From positions 1-17,457 of the forward strand of contig CAMDAY010000018.1 in NCBI GenBank assembly GCA_945888895.1: a stretch of DNA of 17,457 nucleotides. The letters are read 5' to 3'. Positions within the stretch are counted from its first letter, which is position 1. Each line of letters opens with the position of its first letter. Source of the DNA: Dehalococcoides mccartyi (GTDB lineage Bacteria > Chloroflexota > Dehalococcoidia > UBA2979). Shown here in pieces: positions 6,758 to 14,003 of the stretch. The notes under the pieces are model-generated. The model did not search any database. It was given only the letters and a program-made list of their open reading frames with translations, and was not told the DNA's origin. Both the position numbers and the translations under genes were made by a program.

Positions 6758-7438
6758 CTATTGGAGGTACTTCGCGAACCACTCCGTGGACTTGAGCCAC
6801 GAGTGCATCGCCTGTTCCTCGCGGTACGCCGGACGGCCCTCGTTGAAGAACGAGTGTGGTGCGCCCTCGTACAGCGTGATGTCGTGCGGCACCCCGGCCT
6901 TAGCGAGGGTGTCGCGCAGGCGGTCCACATCGGCCTTCGGGATGCCCTCGTCGTCCGCGCCGTAGGAGCCGAGGACGGGCACCTTGATCGTCGCGATCTG
7001 ATCGTTCGTCGGCATCCCGCCGCCGTAGTACACGTGCACCGCATCGACATTCGAGGTCGGGCGGATCGCCGTTGCCAGCGTGAGCCCGCCGCCGAGGCAG
7101 TAGCCGACGCAACCGACCTTTTTGACGCCTCGCTCGGCCTTCAGCCACGCGATCGCGGTATCGATCTCCTTCGCAGCGAGGTCACGCTCGAGCGCCATCA
7201 TCAACTTGCGCGCCTCGTCCGGCTCGGTCGCGGCCGTGCCGTGGTACAGGTCAGGCGCAAACGCGAGGTATCCCTCAGTCGCGTAGCGGTCAGCGACTTC
7301 CTTGATGTCGGGCGTGAGTCCCCACCACTCCTGGATCACGATCATCCCGGCCAACGGCCGCGGGAAGAACTCCTCGTCTGGCTCGGAGAGGTACCCCATC
7401 ACTTGCTGGCCGCTGTAGCTGATGGTCATGTCGGGCAT
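6758..7438 (-). CDS. Dienelactone hydrolase family protein
   Basis: 226 residues, the usual size for this alpha/beta hydrolase family of soluble cytoplasmic enzymes. The likely catalytic triad is complete: Cys114 in the nucleophile elbow VGYCLGGG, Asp162 in YGADDEGIP and His195 in GAPHSFFN. QEWWG at 36-40, with Glu37, matches the conserved Glu region of carboxymethylenebutenolidase. Classical members open the lactone ring of dienelactone in chlorocatechol breakdown, but many homologs act on other esters and no other aromatic-degradation gene is nearby, so the substrate is unassigned. The ATG at 7438 follows a strong GGAGGAGA ribosome binding site. The gene lies between the DUF192 lipoprotein gene and the CPQC protein gene, on the same strand as both. 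Confidence 0.9.
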   Translation of the reverse strand: MPDMTISYSGQQVMGYLSEPDEEFFPRPLAGMIVIQEWWGLTPDIKEVADRYATEGYLAFAPDLYHGTAATEPDEARKLMMALERDLAAKEIDTAIAWLKAERGVKKVGCVGYCLGGGLTLATAIRPTSNVDAVHVYYGGGMPTNDQIATIKVPVLGSYGADDEGIPKADVDRLRDTLAKAGVPHDITLYEGAPHSFFNEGRPAYREEQAMHSWLKSTEWFAKYLQ

Positions 7439-7480
7439 GGCGATCTCCTCCGTAGTCTCGGTCGGGCGTCGAGCGCCTGC

Positions 7481-7486
7481 AGTATA
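7481..7486 (-). promoter_or_regulatory. Candidate -10 box upstream of the dienelactone hydrolase gene
   Basis: Read on the minus strand the bases are TATACT, a near-consensus -10 box, lying in the 70-base gap between the DUF192 stop and the hydrolase start. No convincing -35 box is seen at 16-18 bases. Transcription would start about 35 bases before the ATG, leaving room for the clear ribosome binding site. Confidence 0.3.
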
Positions 7487-7508
7487 GGCGGGCACCGGTC
7501 GAGGGCGG

Positions 7509-8186
7509 CTAGCGCCCGGTGGCGGCCCGCAGGTCGACGGGCAATGACACTGTCGCGCCCACGCCGATCTTGTTCTGCGCAAACCACCCGGCGGGCACCT
7601 CGACGGCAGCGACGTAGGGTGATGGCGGCTTGTGGATGTCGAGCGTGTCGGCGCGCATCGTCGTCACCCAGATCATCTTCATCGACGCATCGATGAACGC
7701 GATGTCGAGGTCGACATGGGTATTCTTCATCCAGAACCCGACGTTCTGTCCATCCGGGAAGGCGAACAGCATTCCGCGCCCCTGGAGGTTCAAGCGGCCC
7801 GACAGGCCGATCCCGTACTCCTTCTCAGGCGGCACCTCGATCGGGAGTTGGACGCGCACGTCACCGCTGGTGAATGTGGCGCGCGGGAGCGAGTCGGTCG
7901 GGGTCGTCGCCGTCGAGGTCACGGGGTCCGCGCTCGCTGGGGCGGGCGTCACGGCCCCCTTCGGCGCACCGGCGGGCGCAGTCGCCCTCGTGCCCGTCGT
8001 CGCCGTCCCGCTGGCGCCGGCGGCCGTCCCCGGCGAACCGGGAGCGCCAGACGTCGCCGAGGCGACACCGGGCGTCGCGCTCTCGGGCACCGGGACGCTC
8101 GCCGGAGCACACGCGAACAGCGCGGCGGCGACGACTGCGATCAGCGCGCCACGCACGAGGGGATTCCGGGGGGTTCGAGGTGTCAC
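7509..8186 (-). CDS. DUF192 (COG1430) domain lipoprotein
   Basis: 225 residues from a GTG at 8186. The N-terminus is a signal peptide: Arg-containing start, hydrophobic stretch GALIAVVAAALFAC, and a lipobox-like LFAC with Cys26 as the probable lipidated residue. A low-complexity Ala/Pro/Thr/Ser/Gly linker (about 28-100) leads to a DUF192 domain at about 105-222, with the family hallmarks GMLFAFPD (138-145), FWMKNT (151-156) and LDIAFIDA. The product is predicted to be anchored outside the cytoplasmic membrane. The biochemical role of DUF192 is unknown. GTG is used because the nearby ATG is out of frame and the signal peptide begins here. It is divergent from the gene at 8294. Confidence 0.8.
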   Translation of the reverse strand: MTPRTPRNPLVRGALIAVVAAALFACAPASVPVPESATPGVASATSGAPGSPGTAAGASGTATTGTRATAPAGAPKGAVTPAPASADPVTSTATTPTDSLPRATFTSGDVRVQLPIEVPPEKEYGIGLSGRLNLQGRGMLFAFPDGQNVGFWMKNTHVDLDIAFIDASMKMIWVTTMRADTLDIHKPPSPYVAAVEVPAGWFAQNKIGVGATVSLPVDLRAATGR

Positions 8187-8192
8187 CCGTTC

Positions 8193-8221
8193 ATGGTCGC
8201 AGTGCCGCGCAAGGGAGGCAA
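8193..8221 (-). promoter_or_regulatory. Candidate promoter of the DUF192 lipoprotein gene
   Basis: On the minus strand: TTGCCT (8221-8216), 17-base spacer, GACCAT (8198-8193), then six bases to the GTG start. The -35 box closely resembles those at 216 and 16734; the -10 box is poor because it lacks the first T. No ribosome binding site is visible, consistent with a leaderless message. Confidence 0.28.
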
Positions 8222-8253
8222 TGCTGCGATGCGGTCTTCCCGCCCTCCGCATG

Positions 8254-8270
8254 CCTCGTTGACAACGAGG
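8254..8270. promoter_or_regulatory. Perfect 17-base palindrome in a divergent promoter region (operator-like)
   Basis: Arms CCTCGTTG (8254-8261) and CAACGAGG (8263-8270) are exact complements around a single central A. The site lies in the 107-base gap between the divergent genes at 8186 and 8294, 23 bases before the latter's start. Size and symmetry suit binding by a dimeric helix-turn-helix repressor, but a short mRNA hairpin is also possible. No regulator gene is adjacent. Confidence 0.4.
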
Positions 8271-8293
8271 GCGCGGCGGGCGAGCCTCGCAGC

Positions 8294-9037
8294 ATGTCTA
8301 CCTCACCCGTCCTCGACCTCGCGATCCGGCTGTGGCCGCAGGTGCGCGACCGCGGCGCCGTGGACGACCCGAACGACCTCGACACGCTGCTCGCCGCGAT
8401 CAACCAGCCGGGCGCGGCGGGGTACATGGGGGGTGTCCAGCACACGTTCGCGTGCTTCCCGCCCGACGAGGACGCGACGTTCGTCCTCCCCAGCGGCGAG
8501 CGCCCCCGCGACGACGGCGACGCACGGCTGATCGCGCACGTGCTCGTCACCCGTACGCTTCTCGGCGCGGGCCTCTCGGTGGACCGCCGCGTACAGGCGG
8601 CGATGGGCGATGCGTACGCCATGACGTGGGCCGTGGCCGGCGCGTACGACGCCTCTCCGCTGGCACTGGCCACCTCGATCTGGCTCGCCGCGCTCGACCC
8701 CCAGCAGGCGTCCGACCACCCGGTGCCCATCGACTGGTCGCCGGAGTTCTACGACGACGCGTCGAGGTGGGACGTGGACTACCGCCTGTTCTCGCACTAC
8801 GACATCCGCGAGCGAATCCTAGACTGGATCTCGTACGCCAGCGTGTCGCCCGCGCGACACCCCGGCTGCTCCTTCTGGACGCTGGTCGAGCCGCTGCTGC
8901 GCATCCCCGACCAGCGCGCGCAGATGGCCCTCTCGTCGTTCGGTGATGCGTCGGACGAGTCGGAGGACGCCGTCCCTGCTGCCGCCATGCTCGACCGCGC
9001 GCGCGTTGCGGCGCTGCTCCGCGCGTACACGGCGTAG
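8294..9037 (+). CDS. Hypothetical acidic protein
   Basis: 247 residues, begins MSTSPVLDLAIRLWPQVRD. It is soluble, with no signal peptide or transmembrane segment, and rich in Asp, Ala and Trp. Mixed helical segments are suggested, for example LDTLLAAINQ, RVQAAMGDAYAMTWAVAGAYD and PAAAMLDRARVAALLRAYTA. I recognise no family or catalytic motif. Codon choice follows the strong third-position G/C pattern of its neighbours, which supports a real gene. The ATG at 8294 has no clear ribosome binding site. It is read away from the DUF192 gene and toward the CNNM/CorC gene, 211 bases upstream of the latter. Confidence 0.65.
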   Translation: MSTSPVLDLAIRLWPQVRDRGAVDDPNDLDTLLAAINQPGAAGYMGGVQHTFACFPPDEDATFVLPSGERPRDDGDARLIAHVLVTRTLLGAGLSVDRRVQAAMGDAYAMTWAVAGAYDASPLALATSIWLAALDPQQASDHPVPIDWSPEFYDDASRWDVDYRLFSHYDIRERILDWISYASVSPARHPGCSFWTLVEPLLRIPDQRAQMALSSFGDASDESEDAVPAAAMLDRARVAALLRAYTA

Positions 9038-9079
9038 CAACCACGCGCGGTTGGCGCACACAACGGCGAAGCGATCAGG

Positions 9080-9085
9080 TAGGAT
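9080..9085 (+). promoter_or_regulatory. Possible -10 box (TAGGAT) upstream of the CNNM/CorC gene
   Basis: TAGGAT is identical to the -10 box proposed at 16757. There is no good -35 box at 16-18 bases (TTGGCG at 9051 is 23 bases away). If used, it would give either a 157-base leader for the gene at 9249 or a leaderless 54-codon ORF from ATG 9092 that overlaps that gene by 8 bases. Confidence 0.22.
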
Positions 9086-9184
9086 CGGTGCATGCCGCCA
9101 ACGTGTTCGCATCCCGCAAGAACGCGCCGTCGACGTGTGCATCGACACGCTCGCCCGGGTCAAGAGGATCCTGGCGATCATCCG

Positions 9185-9207
9185 CCCGTTCCTAAACTAG
9201 GAACGGG
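9185..9207 (+). terminator. Perfect 10-base-pair hairpin in the leader of the CNNM/CorC gene
   Basis: Arms CCCGTTCCTA (9185-9194) and TAGGAACGGG (9198-9207) with loop AAC, no mismatches. It ends 41 bases before the ATG at 9249. With no T tract it is not a textbook intrinsic terminator. It could end transcription from the gene at 8294, act as an attenuator for the downstream membrane protein, or be a protein-binding palindrome. Confidence 0.45.
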
Positions 9208-9248
9208 AACTCTTCCACTGGCACTCCAACCGCACCTCGGTGCAGCCG

Positions 9249-10502
9249 ATGTCTGATCTCTCGCAGGTCGGATTCGTCGCGTTCTTGATCGCGATCAACG
9301 CTCTCTTCGCTGGGAGCGAGATGGCGATGGTGACGCTGCGCCCCGCCCAGATCGAGCGGCTGGCCGCCCGAGGACGCTCCGGCCGCGTGCTCGCGCGACT
9401 CACCGGGGACCCAAACCGCTTCCTCGCAACGATCCAGATCGGGATCACGCTGGCAGGCTTCCTCGCGTCCGCGACCGCGGCGGTCAGCCTCGCTGAGCCG
9501 GTCGTGCCCCTGTTCGCGTTCCTCGGCGGTACGGCAGACGCTGCGGCGATCGTGAGCGTCACGCTGGTGCTGACGTTCTTCACCCTCGTCTTCGGCGAAC
9601 TGGCCCCGAAGCGAATCGCGATGCAGCACCCGGAGGGATGGGCGCTCGCAGTGGCGATCCCGCTCGATCTCCTCGCCACGGCAACCCGACCGGCGGTGCT
9701 GATGCTGTCGGCATCGACGAACCTCGTCGTGCGCCTGACCGGCGGCGACCCACGGGGGCAGCGCGACGACGTCAGCGAGGAGGAACTGCGCGACATGATC
9801 TCGACGCAGGTCTCGCTCACCGAGGCGGAGAAGCAGATCATTACGGGCGCATTCGAGATCGGTGACCGCACGCTGCGCCAGGTGCTGGTGCCTCGACACA
9901 TGGTGATGAAGCTACCGATCGGTCTGACGGCGAGCGAGGCGATCACGCAGCTCCTGGACGGGGGACACTCTCGAGCCCCGGTGTACCGGGATTCGCCAGA
10001 CGAGATCGTGGGAGTCGTGTGGCTCCACGACATTCTCCGTACCCACGGTCCGATCGAGAGCGCCGTAACCCCGCTGCCGACGTTCCCCGAGTCTGCCAAC
10101 GTGCTGCGAGTACTCCGCGACCTGCAGCAGGAACGGCAGCAGATGGCGATGGTGGTGGACGAGTTCGGCGGGTTCGAGGGCATCGTGACGGTCGAAGACC
10201 TGATCGAGGAGATCGTCGGCGAGATCTACGACGACTACGACCGTGACATCACCTCGATCGTCCGGCACGAGGATGGCAGCCTGGAGTTGCCCGGCACGTT
10301 CCCGGCCCACGATCTCATGGACATCGGCATCGTTATCGATGACGGCCCGTATACGAAGCTCGCCGGGTTCATGCTGACCGAGCTCGGGCGCATTCCCGAG
10401 ACCGGCGAGTACATCGACGTCGACGGCTGGCGGCTGACCGCGACGAAGGTCACCGCGACCACGATCGTGACGGTGGAGGCGCGTCCGCGCGTCGTCGAGT
10501 AG
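9249..10502 (+). CDS. CNNM/CorC-family membrane protein (hemolysin family: DUF21, CBS pair, CorC_HlyC domain)
   Basis: 417 residues with the standard three-part layout. An N-terminal DUF21/CNNM transmembrane domain (about 1-165) carries NALFAGSEMAMV (17-28) and FGELAPKRIA (115-124), both family hallmarks. Two cytoplasmic CBS domains span about 208-325, with VDEFGGFEGIVTVEDLIEE near the end of the second. A C-terminal CorC_HlyC domain (about 335-415) includes LPGTFPAHDL and AGFMLTELGRIPETGE. Relatives are implicated in magnesium and cobalt export or homeostasis; the name hemolysin is historical. The start at ATG 9249 is preferred over GTG 9240. The 5' leader holds a strong hairpin, and the 3' end is inside a hairpin shared with the converging HAD gene. 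Confidence 0.9.
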   Translation: MSDLSQVGFVAFLIAINALFAGSEMAMVTLRPAQIERLAARGRSGRVLARLTGDPNRFLATIQIGITLAGFLASATAAVSLAEPVVPLFAFLGGTADAAAIVSVTLVLTFFTLVFGELAPKRIAMQHPEGWALAVAIPLDLLATATRPAVLMLSASTNLVVRLTGGDPRGQRDDVSEEELRDMISTQVSLTEAEKQIITGAFEIGDRTLRQVLVPRHMVMKLPIGLTASEAITQLLDGGHSRAPVYRDSPDEIVGVVWLHDILRTHGPIESAVTPLPTFPESANVLRVLRDLQQERQQMAMVVDEFGGFEGIVTVEDLIEEIVGEIYDDYDRDITSIVRHEDGSLELPGTFPAHDLMDIGIVIDDGPYTKLAGFMLTELGRIPETGEYIDVDGWRLTATKVTATTIVTVEARPRVVE

Positions 10503-10521
10503 CGCCGAGGGCTACTCGACG
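10493..10521. terminator. Bidirectional hairpin containing both stop codons of converging genes
   Basis: Arms CGTCGAGTAGC (10493-10503) and GCTACTCGACG (10511-10521) pair perfectly over 11 bases around a 7-base loop. The TAG of the CNNM/CorC gene (10500-10502) and the TAG of the HAD gene (10514-10512 on the minus strand) sit at symmetrical positions in the stem, so both proteins end in Val-Glu-stop. There is no T tract. The perfect symmetry and location make a two-way terminator the most likely role. Confidence 0.7.
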
Positions 10522-10982
10522 GGGATGCCGCCGCCGGGCTCGTCGGACGGCTCGCGCTCGTCGAGGGCGAAAACGTTGATCATGTTCAGCACGTCGAGGA
10601 GTTCACGATCCTCGGGGCCGGCCTCATCTGAGATGTGGTAGCCGCCGAAGGCGTCGACAACGGACTTGTGGTCGTCGATCACAAAGTCCGGCACCATTGG
10701 CACGCCAAGGGACTCGAGCTTCTCGTGGTGCTTCTCGAGTGGCTTGATGAAGTAGTCGGTGACGAACTCATCGAGGTCGTGGCGCTTCATGTCCCACTGG
10801 CGGATGCCGACGCCCGACCACACGTAGATGGTGTGCCCAGCGTCCTTGAGCGCCGTGAACACGTCGCGCGTGTGGTTACGGAGCTTGCCGTTCCACATGA
10901 TCAGCGTGTTGTCGACGTCGAAGAAGACGTTCAACGGGCGTGGCTTTTGCTCGTCGCTCACGAGTGCCTCAGCTTCCGACAT
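10512..10982 (-). CDS. HAD-superfamily hydrolase-like protein
   Basis: 156 residues. HAD motif I is FFDVDNTL with Asp22 and Asp24; motif II is YVWSGVG with Ser56; candidate motif III lysines are Lys80 and Lys84; motif IV is FVIDDH with Asp103 and Asp104. All elements for a phosphoaspartate mechanism are present, so it is probably an active phosphatase or phosphotransferase. The cap is very small, which suggests a macromolecular or broad substrate. The ATG at 10982 has GGAGG five bases upstream. The last 20 residues are acidic and Gly/Pro-rich. Convergent with the CNNM/CorC gene; the substrate cannot be named. Confidence 0.8.
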   Translation of the reverse strand: MSEAEALVSDEQKPRPLNVFFDVDNTLIMWNGKLRNHTRDVFTALKDAGHTIYVWSGVGIRQWDMKRHDLDEFVTDYFIKPLEKHHEKLESLGVPMVPDFVIDDHKSVVDAFGGYHISDEAGPEDRELLDVLNMINVFALDEREPSDEPGGGIPVE

Positions 10983-11072
10983 AGGTCCTCCGGATGGTCG
11001 TGGCCCTGGAGTTCGCTCCGGTGGCCTCGACGCCACTCATGGTACTCGCTTCCCACGAGCCGTCACCCGACT

Positions 11073-11088
11073 CTCGGTGGGCACCGAG
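11073..11088. promoter_or_regulatory. 7-2-7 inverted repeat upstream of the HAD gene
   Basis: CTCGGTG (11073-11079) and CACCGAG (11082-11088), perfect complements separated by GG. It lies about 90 bases upstream of the HAD start and beyond the M1 gene's 3' end, so it could be an operator for the former or a processing hairpin of the latter. A poor promoter (GTGACG, 16 bases, TACCAT on the minus strand) lies between it and the HAD gene. Confidence 0.3.
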
Positions 11089-11112
11089 GGAACGTGTGAG
11101 CCAGCCCGAGGG

Positions 11113-11191
11113 CCCTCACCCCCTCCCGAGACCGGGAGGGGGTGCAGAATTCAGCACCCGCTCCCCGTTTGGGGACAGGGCAGGGTGAGGG
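11113..11191. repeat. GC-rich palindromic intergenic element, copy C
   Basis: A 79-base element bounded by the inverted repeat CCCTCACCC (11113-11121) and GGGTGAGGG (11183-11191). Inside the left half is a perfect 12-base-pair hairpin, CACCCCCTCCCG (11117-11128) with its complement at 11133-11144 and loop AGAC. A small TCCCC/GGGGA hairpin follows at 11162-11175. It begins 11 bases beyond the M1 stop codon, so it may also act as that gene's terminator. Confidence 0.65.
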
Positions 11192-11202
11192 TCGTTCGGG
11201 CG

Positions 11203-13848
11203 CTACCCCCGGCGACGAGGAGCCGGCGCGGGGAGGCGGGCTTCGAGGGCGGACATGCGGTCGGACAGCTTCTGGTTCGTCTGCTGGAGCTTCTCGACCT
11301 CGTCCTTCAGGCCGCGCACCTCGACGCTGCGGTCCTGCGCCTCGCCGATGCGGCGGACTGCGACGCGGACGGAGCGCTTCACGCGACCCTCGAGACTCCG
11401 GTCGGCGGCGGCGCGGAGCGCGGGGATCGACTTCGTGTCCCCGACTGCCTCGACTGCCGTGATCGCCGTGATCTGGACGCGCAGCCAGCGGTCGTCCAGG
11501 AGCTCCTCGAGCCGCTCGCGGAGCCGCGTGCGCGACGTGTCGTCGAGGTACGGCGCGAGCGTGCCGAGGGCAGCGGTAGCGGCGCGGCGCGAGTTCTGGT
11601 GGACGCCCCACTTCGTGTGGTCGAGTAGCAGCGGCAGCGCGCGCGGATCGCGCAATGAGCCGAGGCCCGTGAGCGCGCCCGCGGTGATCGCGTCGTTGTG
11701 CGCCGGGCGTCCGAGGACCTTGCGGAGCGCCTCGAACGCCGAGCCGTCGAGCGTCTTGCCGAGCGCGGCAGCGGCGTTCGCCTGCACGTAGTACGACGCG
11801 TCCCCGGGGTTGCGCCCGGTGCCTTCGAGGTAGCCTCGGAGCGCCGTGGCAGCCTCGGCATCACGGAACGAGCCGAGGGCGCTCGCCACCGCACGACGGA
11901 CACGCGCCGAGGGCTCCCCGGCGGCGGCGATCAGCGCGTCGCGCGCGCCGTCGGACTTCGCCTTGCCGACAGCCGTCGCGATCTCCGCGCGCACGAAGTC
12001 GACCTCGCGGCGGTTGCGGAGGGCGGTGCGCAGCGCCTCGATCGCGCCGGGGGAGCCGACGTTCGCGAGCCCCTTCGCGGCCTCGATGCGGCCGATGGCC
12101 TCGGGGTCGCCGGTGAGCCGCGCCTTCAGCTGCGCCTCGCCGGGCGTGTAGTCGAGCGTCTTCAGCACGCGGCCCGCGACGTCGATCGAGACGAACGAAG
12201 GCTCGGCGGCGAGCTTGAACAGGAACGCGTGCGCCGCGTCCATGACCCGCACGATGTGGCGCTCGAACGTCCCGTTCACCATGAAGCCGATCTCCATCGG
12301 CACCCGGTAGATCGAGGTGAGCCCTTCGGCCTTCTGCGTCTGGTTCAGCGTGACCGTCGCGAGCTTCGTCGCCCCGTCCCAGCTGGTCGCTGCCTTGAAC
12401 TCGGGGTGGCCGCCCTTCCAGACCCACTGCTGGAAGAACGCGTCCATGTTGCGGCCCGTCGCCTGCTCGATGGCGCGCTGCAGGTCGTGCGTGAGCACGT
12501 CGCTCTCGCGGTGCTGCGTGACGTAGTGGTTGATCGCCTTCCACCACAGCTCGTCGCCCAGCTCCGTGCGCAGCATGTCGAGGACGACCGAGCCACGCTC
12601 GTACAGGTGGCGGTCGAAGATGTCGATCGGCTCGCGGTAGATGTTCTCCACGATCGAGCGCCGATAGCTCTGGGCATCCTCGGCGTGGTAGTTCGCGGCC
12701 TTCTGCGAGACGTCATAGCGGAAGGCGTCGTGGCCACGGTGGTGCTCGACGAACAGACTGTCGAAGTACGTCGCGAAGGACTCGTTGAGCCAGCCGTGCG
12801 ACCACTCGCGGCAGGTCAGAAGGTCGCCGAACCACTGATGCGCCAGTTCGTGCGCGGTGATCGCGTCGCACTGTTCGAGGACATCCTGGTGCGCGCGTTC
12901 GTCGTGCAGCAGCGTGTCGGTCATCGTGGTCGCGGAGGTGTTCTCCATGCCGCCGAAGATGAAGTCGGCGACGGCGACGGTCGCGTACTTCGCCCACGGG
13001 TAGTCCACCCCGATCTTGCTCGAGAAGAACTCGATCATCTCGGGCGTGCGCCCGAACGCGCGCTCGAGGTCAGCCGCCGTGCCGGTCGCGCCGTAGTACT
13101 GCACGGGCACCTCGCCACCGCCGGGCAGGGTGGCGCTCGTCTCGACCTCGTCGAACTCGCCGGCCGCGAGCGTCACCAGGTACGCGGGGTGCACGAGCTC
13201 CTGCGCCCAGTGGTAAGTCGCGGTCTTGCGACGCTTGTTCTCCGTCACCTCAACGAGCCGCCCGTTCGAGAGCGCGAACCACGAAGCGGGGACCGTGGCG
13301 AGCATCTCGGTCGTGAACTTCTCGCCGGGGAAGTCGAAGCAGGGAAAGTAGCAGGCGCTATCCTCGGCCTGGCCCTGCGTCCATACCTGCACCGGACGCT
13401 TCGGGTAGCCCTCGTCCGGGACGTTGAAGTACAGCCCGCGCCGCGGCGTCGCGCTGTAAGTGACGACGGTGGTGATCGAGCGCGTCGAGGGGCGCGCGCG
13501 GCCGAGGTCGATGGTGAGCGTGCGGTCGCCGTTGCGGAACGCGAGCGGCTTGCCCGCCTCGTCCGTGACCGACTCGACGTTCAACTCGATCGCGTCGAAG
13601 ACCGCCTCGCGCAGCCCGTCGTTCCTTGGACGGAACGTCGTCGTCACGACGCCGCGTACCGCACGGTGCGGGATGTCGAGGTCGAGCTCGATGCGCAGGT
13701 GCTCAACGGTGAAGGGACGATCCCGCCCCCAGACCGCCTCGTCGCCCGGCAGCGCGAAGGCGCGGTCGCCGGGTGCAGCCATCTGCATCGCCGTCAGGCC
13801 GTGGCAGGCCTCGAAGCCGCCGAGGAACTCGATCGTTGCGTCGCTCAT
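11203..13848 (-). CDS. M1-family zinc aminopeptidase with C-terminal HEAT repeats
   Basis: 881 residues. An N-terminal beta-sandwich (about 40-235) is followed by the gluzincin domain: substrate-anchoring GGMEN (299-303), zinc motif HELAH (333-337) and the third zinc ligand Glu356 in WLNESFA, exactly 18 residues later. A candidate transition-state Tyr416 lies in LYERGS. From about 570 to 840 are HEAT-type helical repeats (for example SPGAIEALRTALRNR, DARDALIAAAGEP-like units, DPRALPLLLDHTKWG). A short coiled coil follows (about 847-872, LKDEVEKLQQTNQKLSDRM) and a basic tail PAPRRRG. There is no signal peptide, so it is probably cytoplasmic. It removes N-terminal residues from peptides; specificity is unknown. 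The ribosome binding site is weak (GGGGG before the ATG). Repeat elements flank both ends. Confidence 0.92.
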   Translation of the reverse strand: MSDATIEFLGGFEACHGLTAMQMAAPGDRAFALPGDEAVWGRDRPFTVEHLRIELDLDIPHRAVRGVVTTTFRPRNDGLREAVFDAIELNVESVTDEAGKPLAFRNGDRTLTIDLGRARPSTRSITTVVTYSATPRRGLYFNVPDEGYPKRPVQVWTQGQAEDSACYFPCFDFPGEKFTTEMLATVPASWFALSNGRLVEVTENKRRKTATYHWAQELVHPAYLVTLAAGEFDEVETSATLPGGGEVPVQYYGATGTAADLERAFGRTPEMIEFFSSKIGVDYPWAKYATVAVADFIFGGMENTSATTMTDTLLHDERAHQDVLEQCDAITAHELAHQWFGDLLTCREWSHGWLNESFATYFDSLFVEHHRGHDAFRYDVSQKAANYHAEDAQSYRRSIVENIYREPIDIFDRHLYERGSVVLDMLRTELGDELWWKAINHYVTQHRESDVLTHDLQRAIEQATGRNMDAFFQQWVWKGGHPEFKAATSWDGATKLATVTLNQTQKAEGLTSIYRVPMEIGFMVNGTFERHIVRVMDAAHAFLFKLAAEPSFVSIDVAGRVLKTLDYTPGEAQLKARLTGDPEAIGRIEAAKGLANVGSPGAIEALRTALRNRREVDFVRAEIATAVGKAKSDGARDALIAAAGEPSARVRRAVASALGSFRDAEAATALRGYLEGTGRNPGDASYYVQANAAAALGKTLDGSAFEALRKVLGRPAHNDAITAGALTGLGSLRDPRALPLLLDHTKWGVHQNSRRAATAALGTLAPYLDDTSRTRLRERLEELLDDRWLRVQITAITAVEAVGDTKSIPALRAAADRSLEGRVKRSVRVAVRRIGEAQDRSVEVRGLKDEVEKLQQTNQKLSDRMSALEARLPAPAPRRRG

Positions 13849-13870
13849 CGGAACCCCCGTACGAGGCCGC

Positions 13871-13948
13871 GAGTGGGGCGGCCCATCCCCCTGCCCCCTT
13901 CTGCGCCTTCTTCCAGAACAGCGCTCCGCGCAGGGCGCGGGAAGGGGG
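13871..13948. repeat. GC-rich palindromic intergenic element, copy D
   Basis: The first 31 bases (13871-13901) are identical to the left end of copy B (6209-6239). CCCCCTTC at 13894-13901 pairs with GAAGGGGG at 13941-13948, and GCGCC at 13903-13907 pairs with GGCGC at 13934-13938, forming a long interrupted stem. Beyond the shared 31 bases the interior differs from copy B. It lies between the CinA-like and M1 genes. Confidence 0.65.
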
Positions 13949-13968
13949 TGCGCGGTGCCCCGCGAGCA

Positions 13969-13988
13969 CTCCGGCCGCCGAGCCGGAG
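13969..13988 (-). terminator. Hairpin downstream of the CinA-like gene
   Basis: Perfect 7-base arms CTCCGGC (13969-13975) and GCCGGAG (13982-13988) with a 6-base loop, 15 bases beyond the CinA-like stop codon. No T tract follows. Its position at the end of the crotonase/CinA operon suggests a terminator or a 3'-end processing signal. Confidence 0.4.
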
Positions 13989-14003
13989 CACCGAATGCGC
14001 AGC

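Noticed and set aside
6728..7440. Identical MPDM starts of the dienelactone hydrolase and the neighbouring hypothetical protein, suggesting duplication
   Set aside because: Similarity stops after four residues and the DNA around the two starts differs, so it is most likely coincidence.
9135..9200. Short peptide ORF ending in LARVKRILAIIRPFLN inside the leader of the CNNM/CorC gene
   Set aside because: The sequence looks helix-like, but the only start is a GTG without a ribosome binding site and the ORF is 21 codons; it cannot be told from chance.
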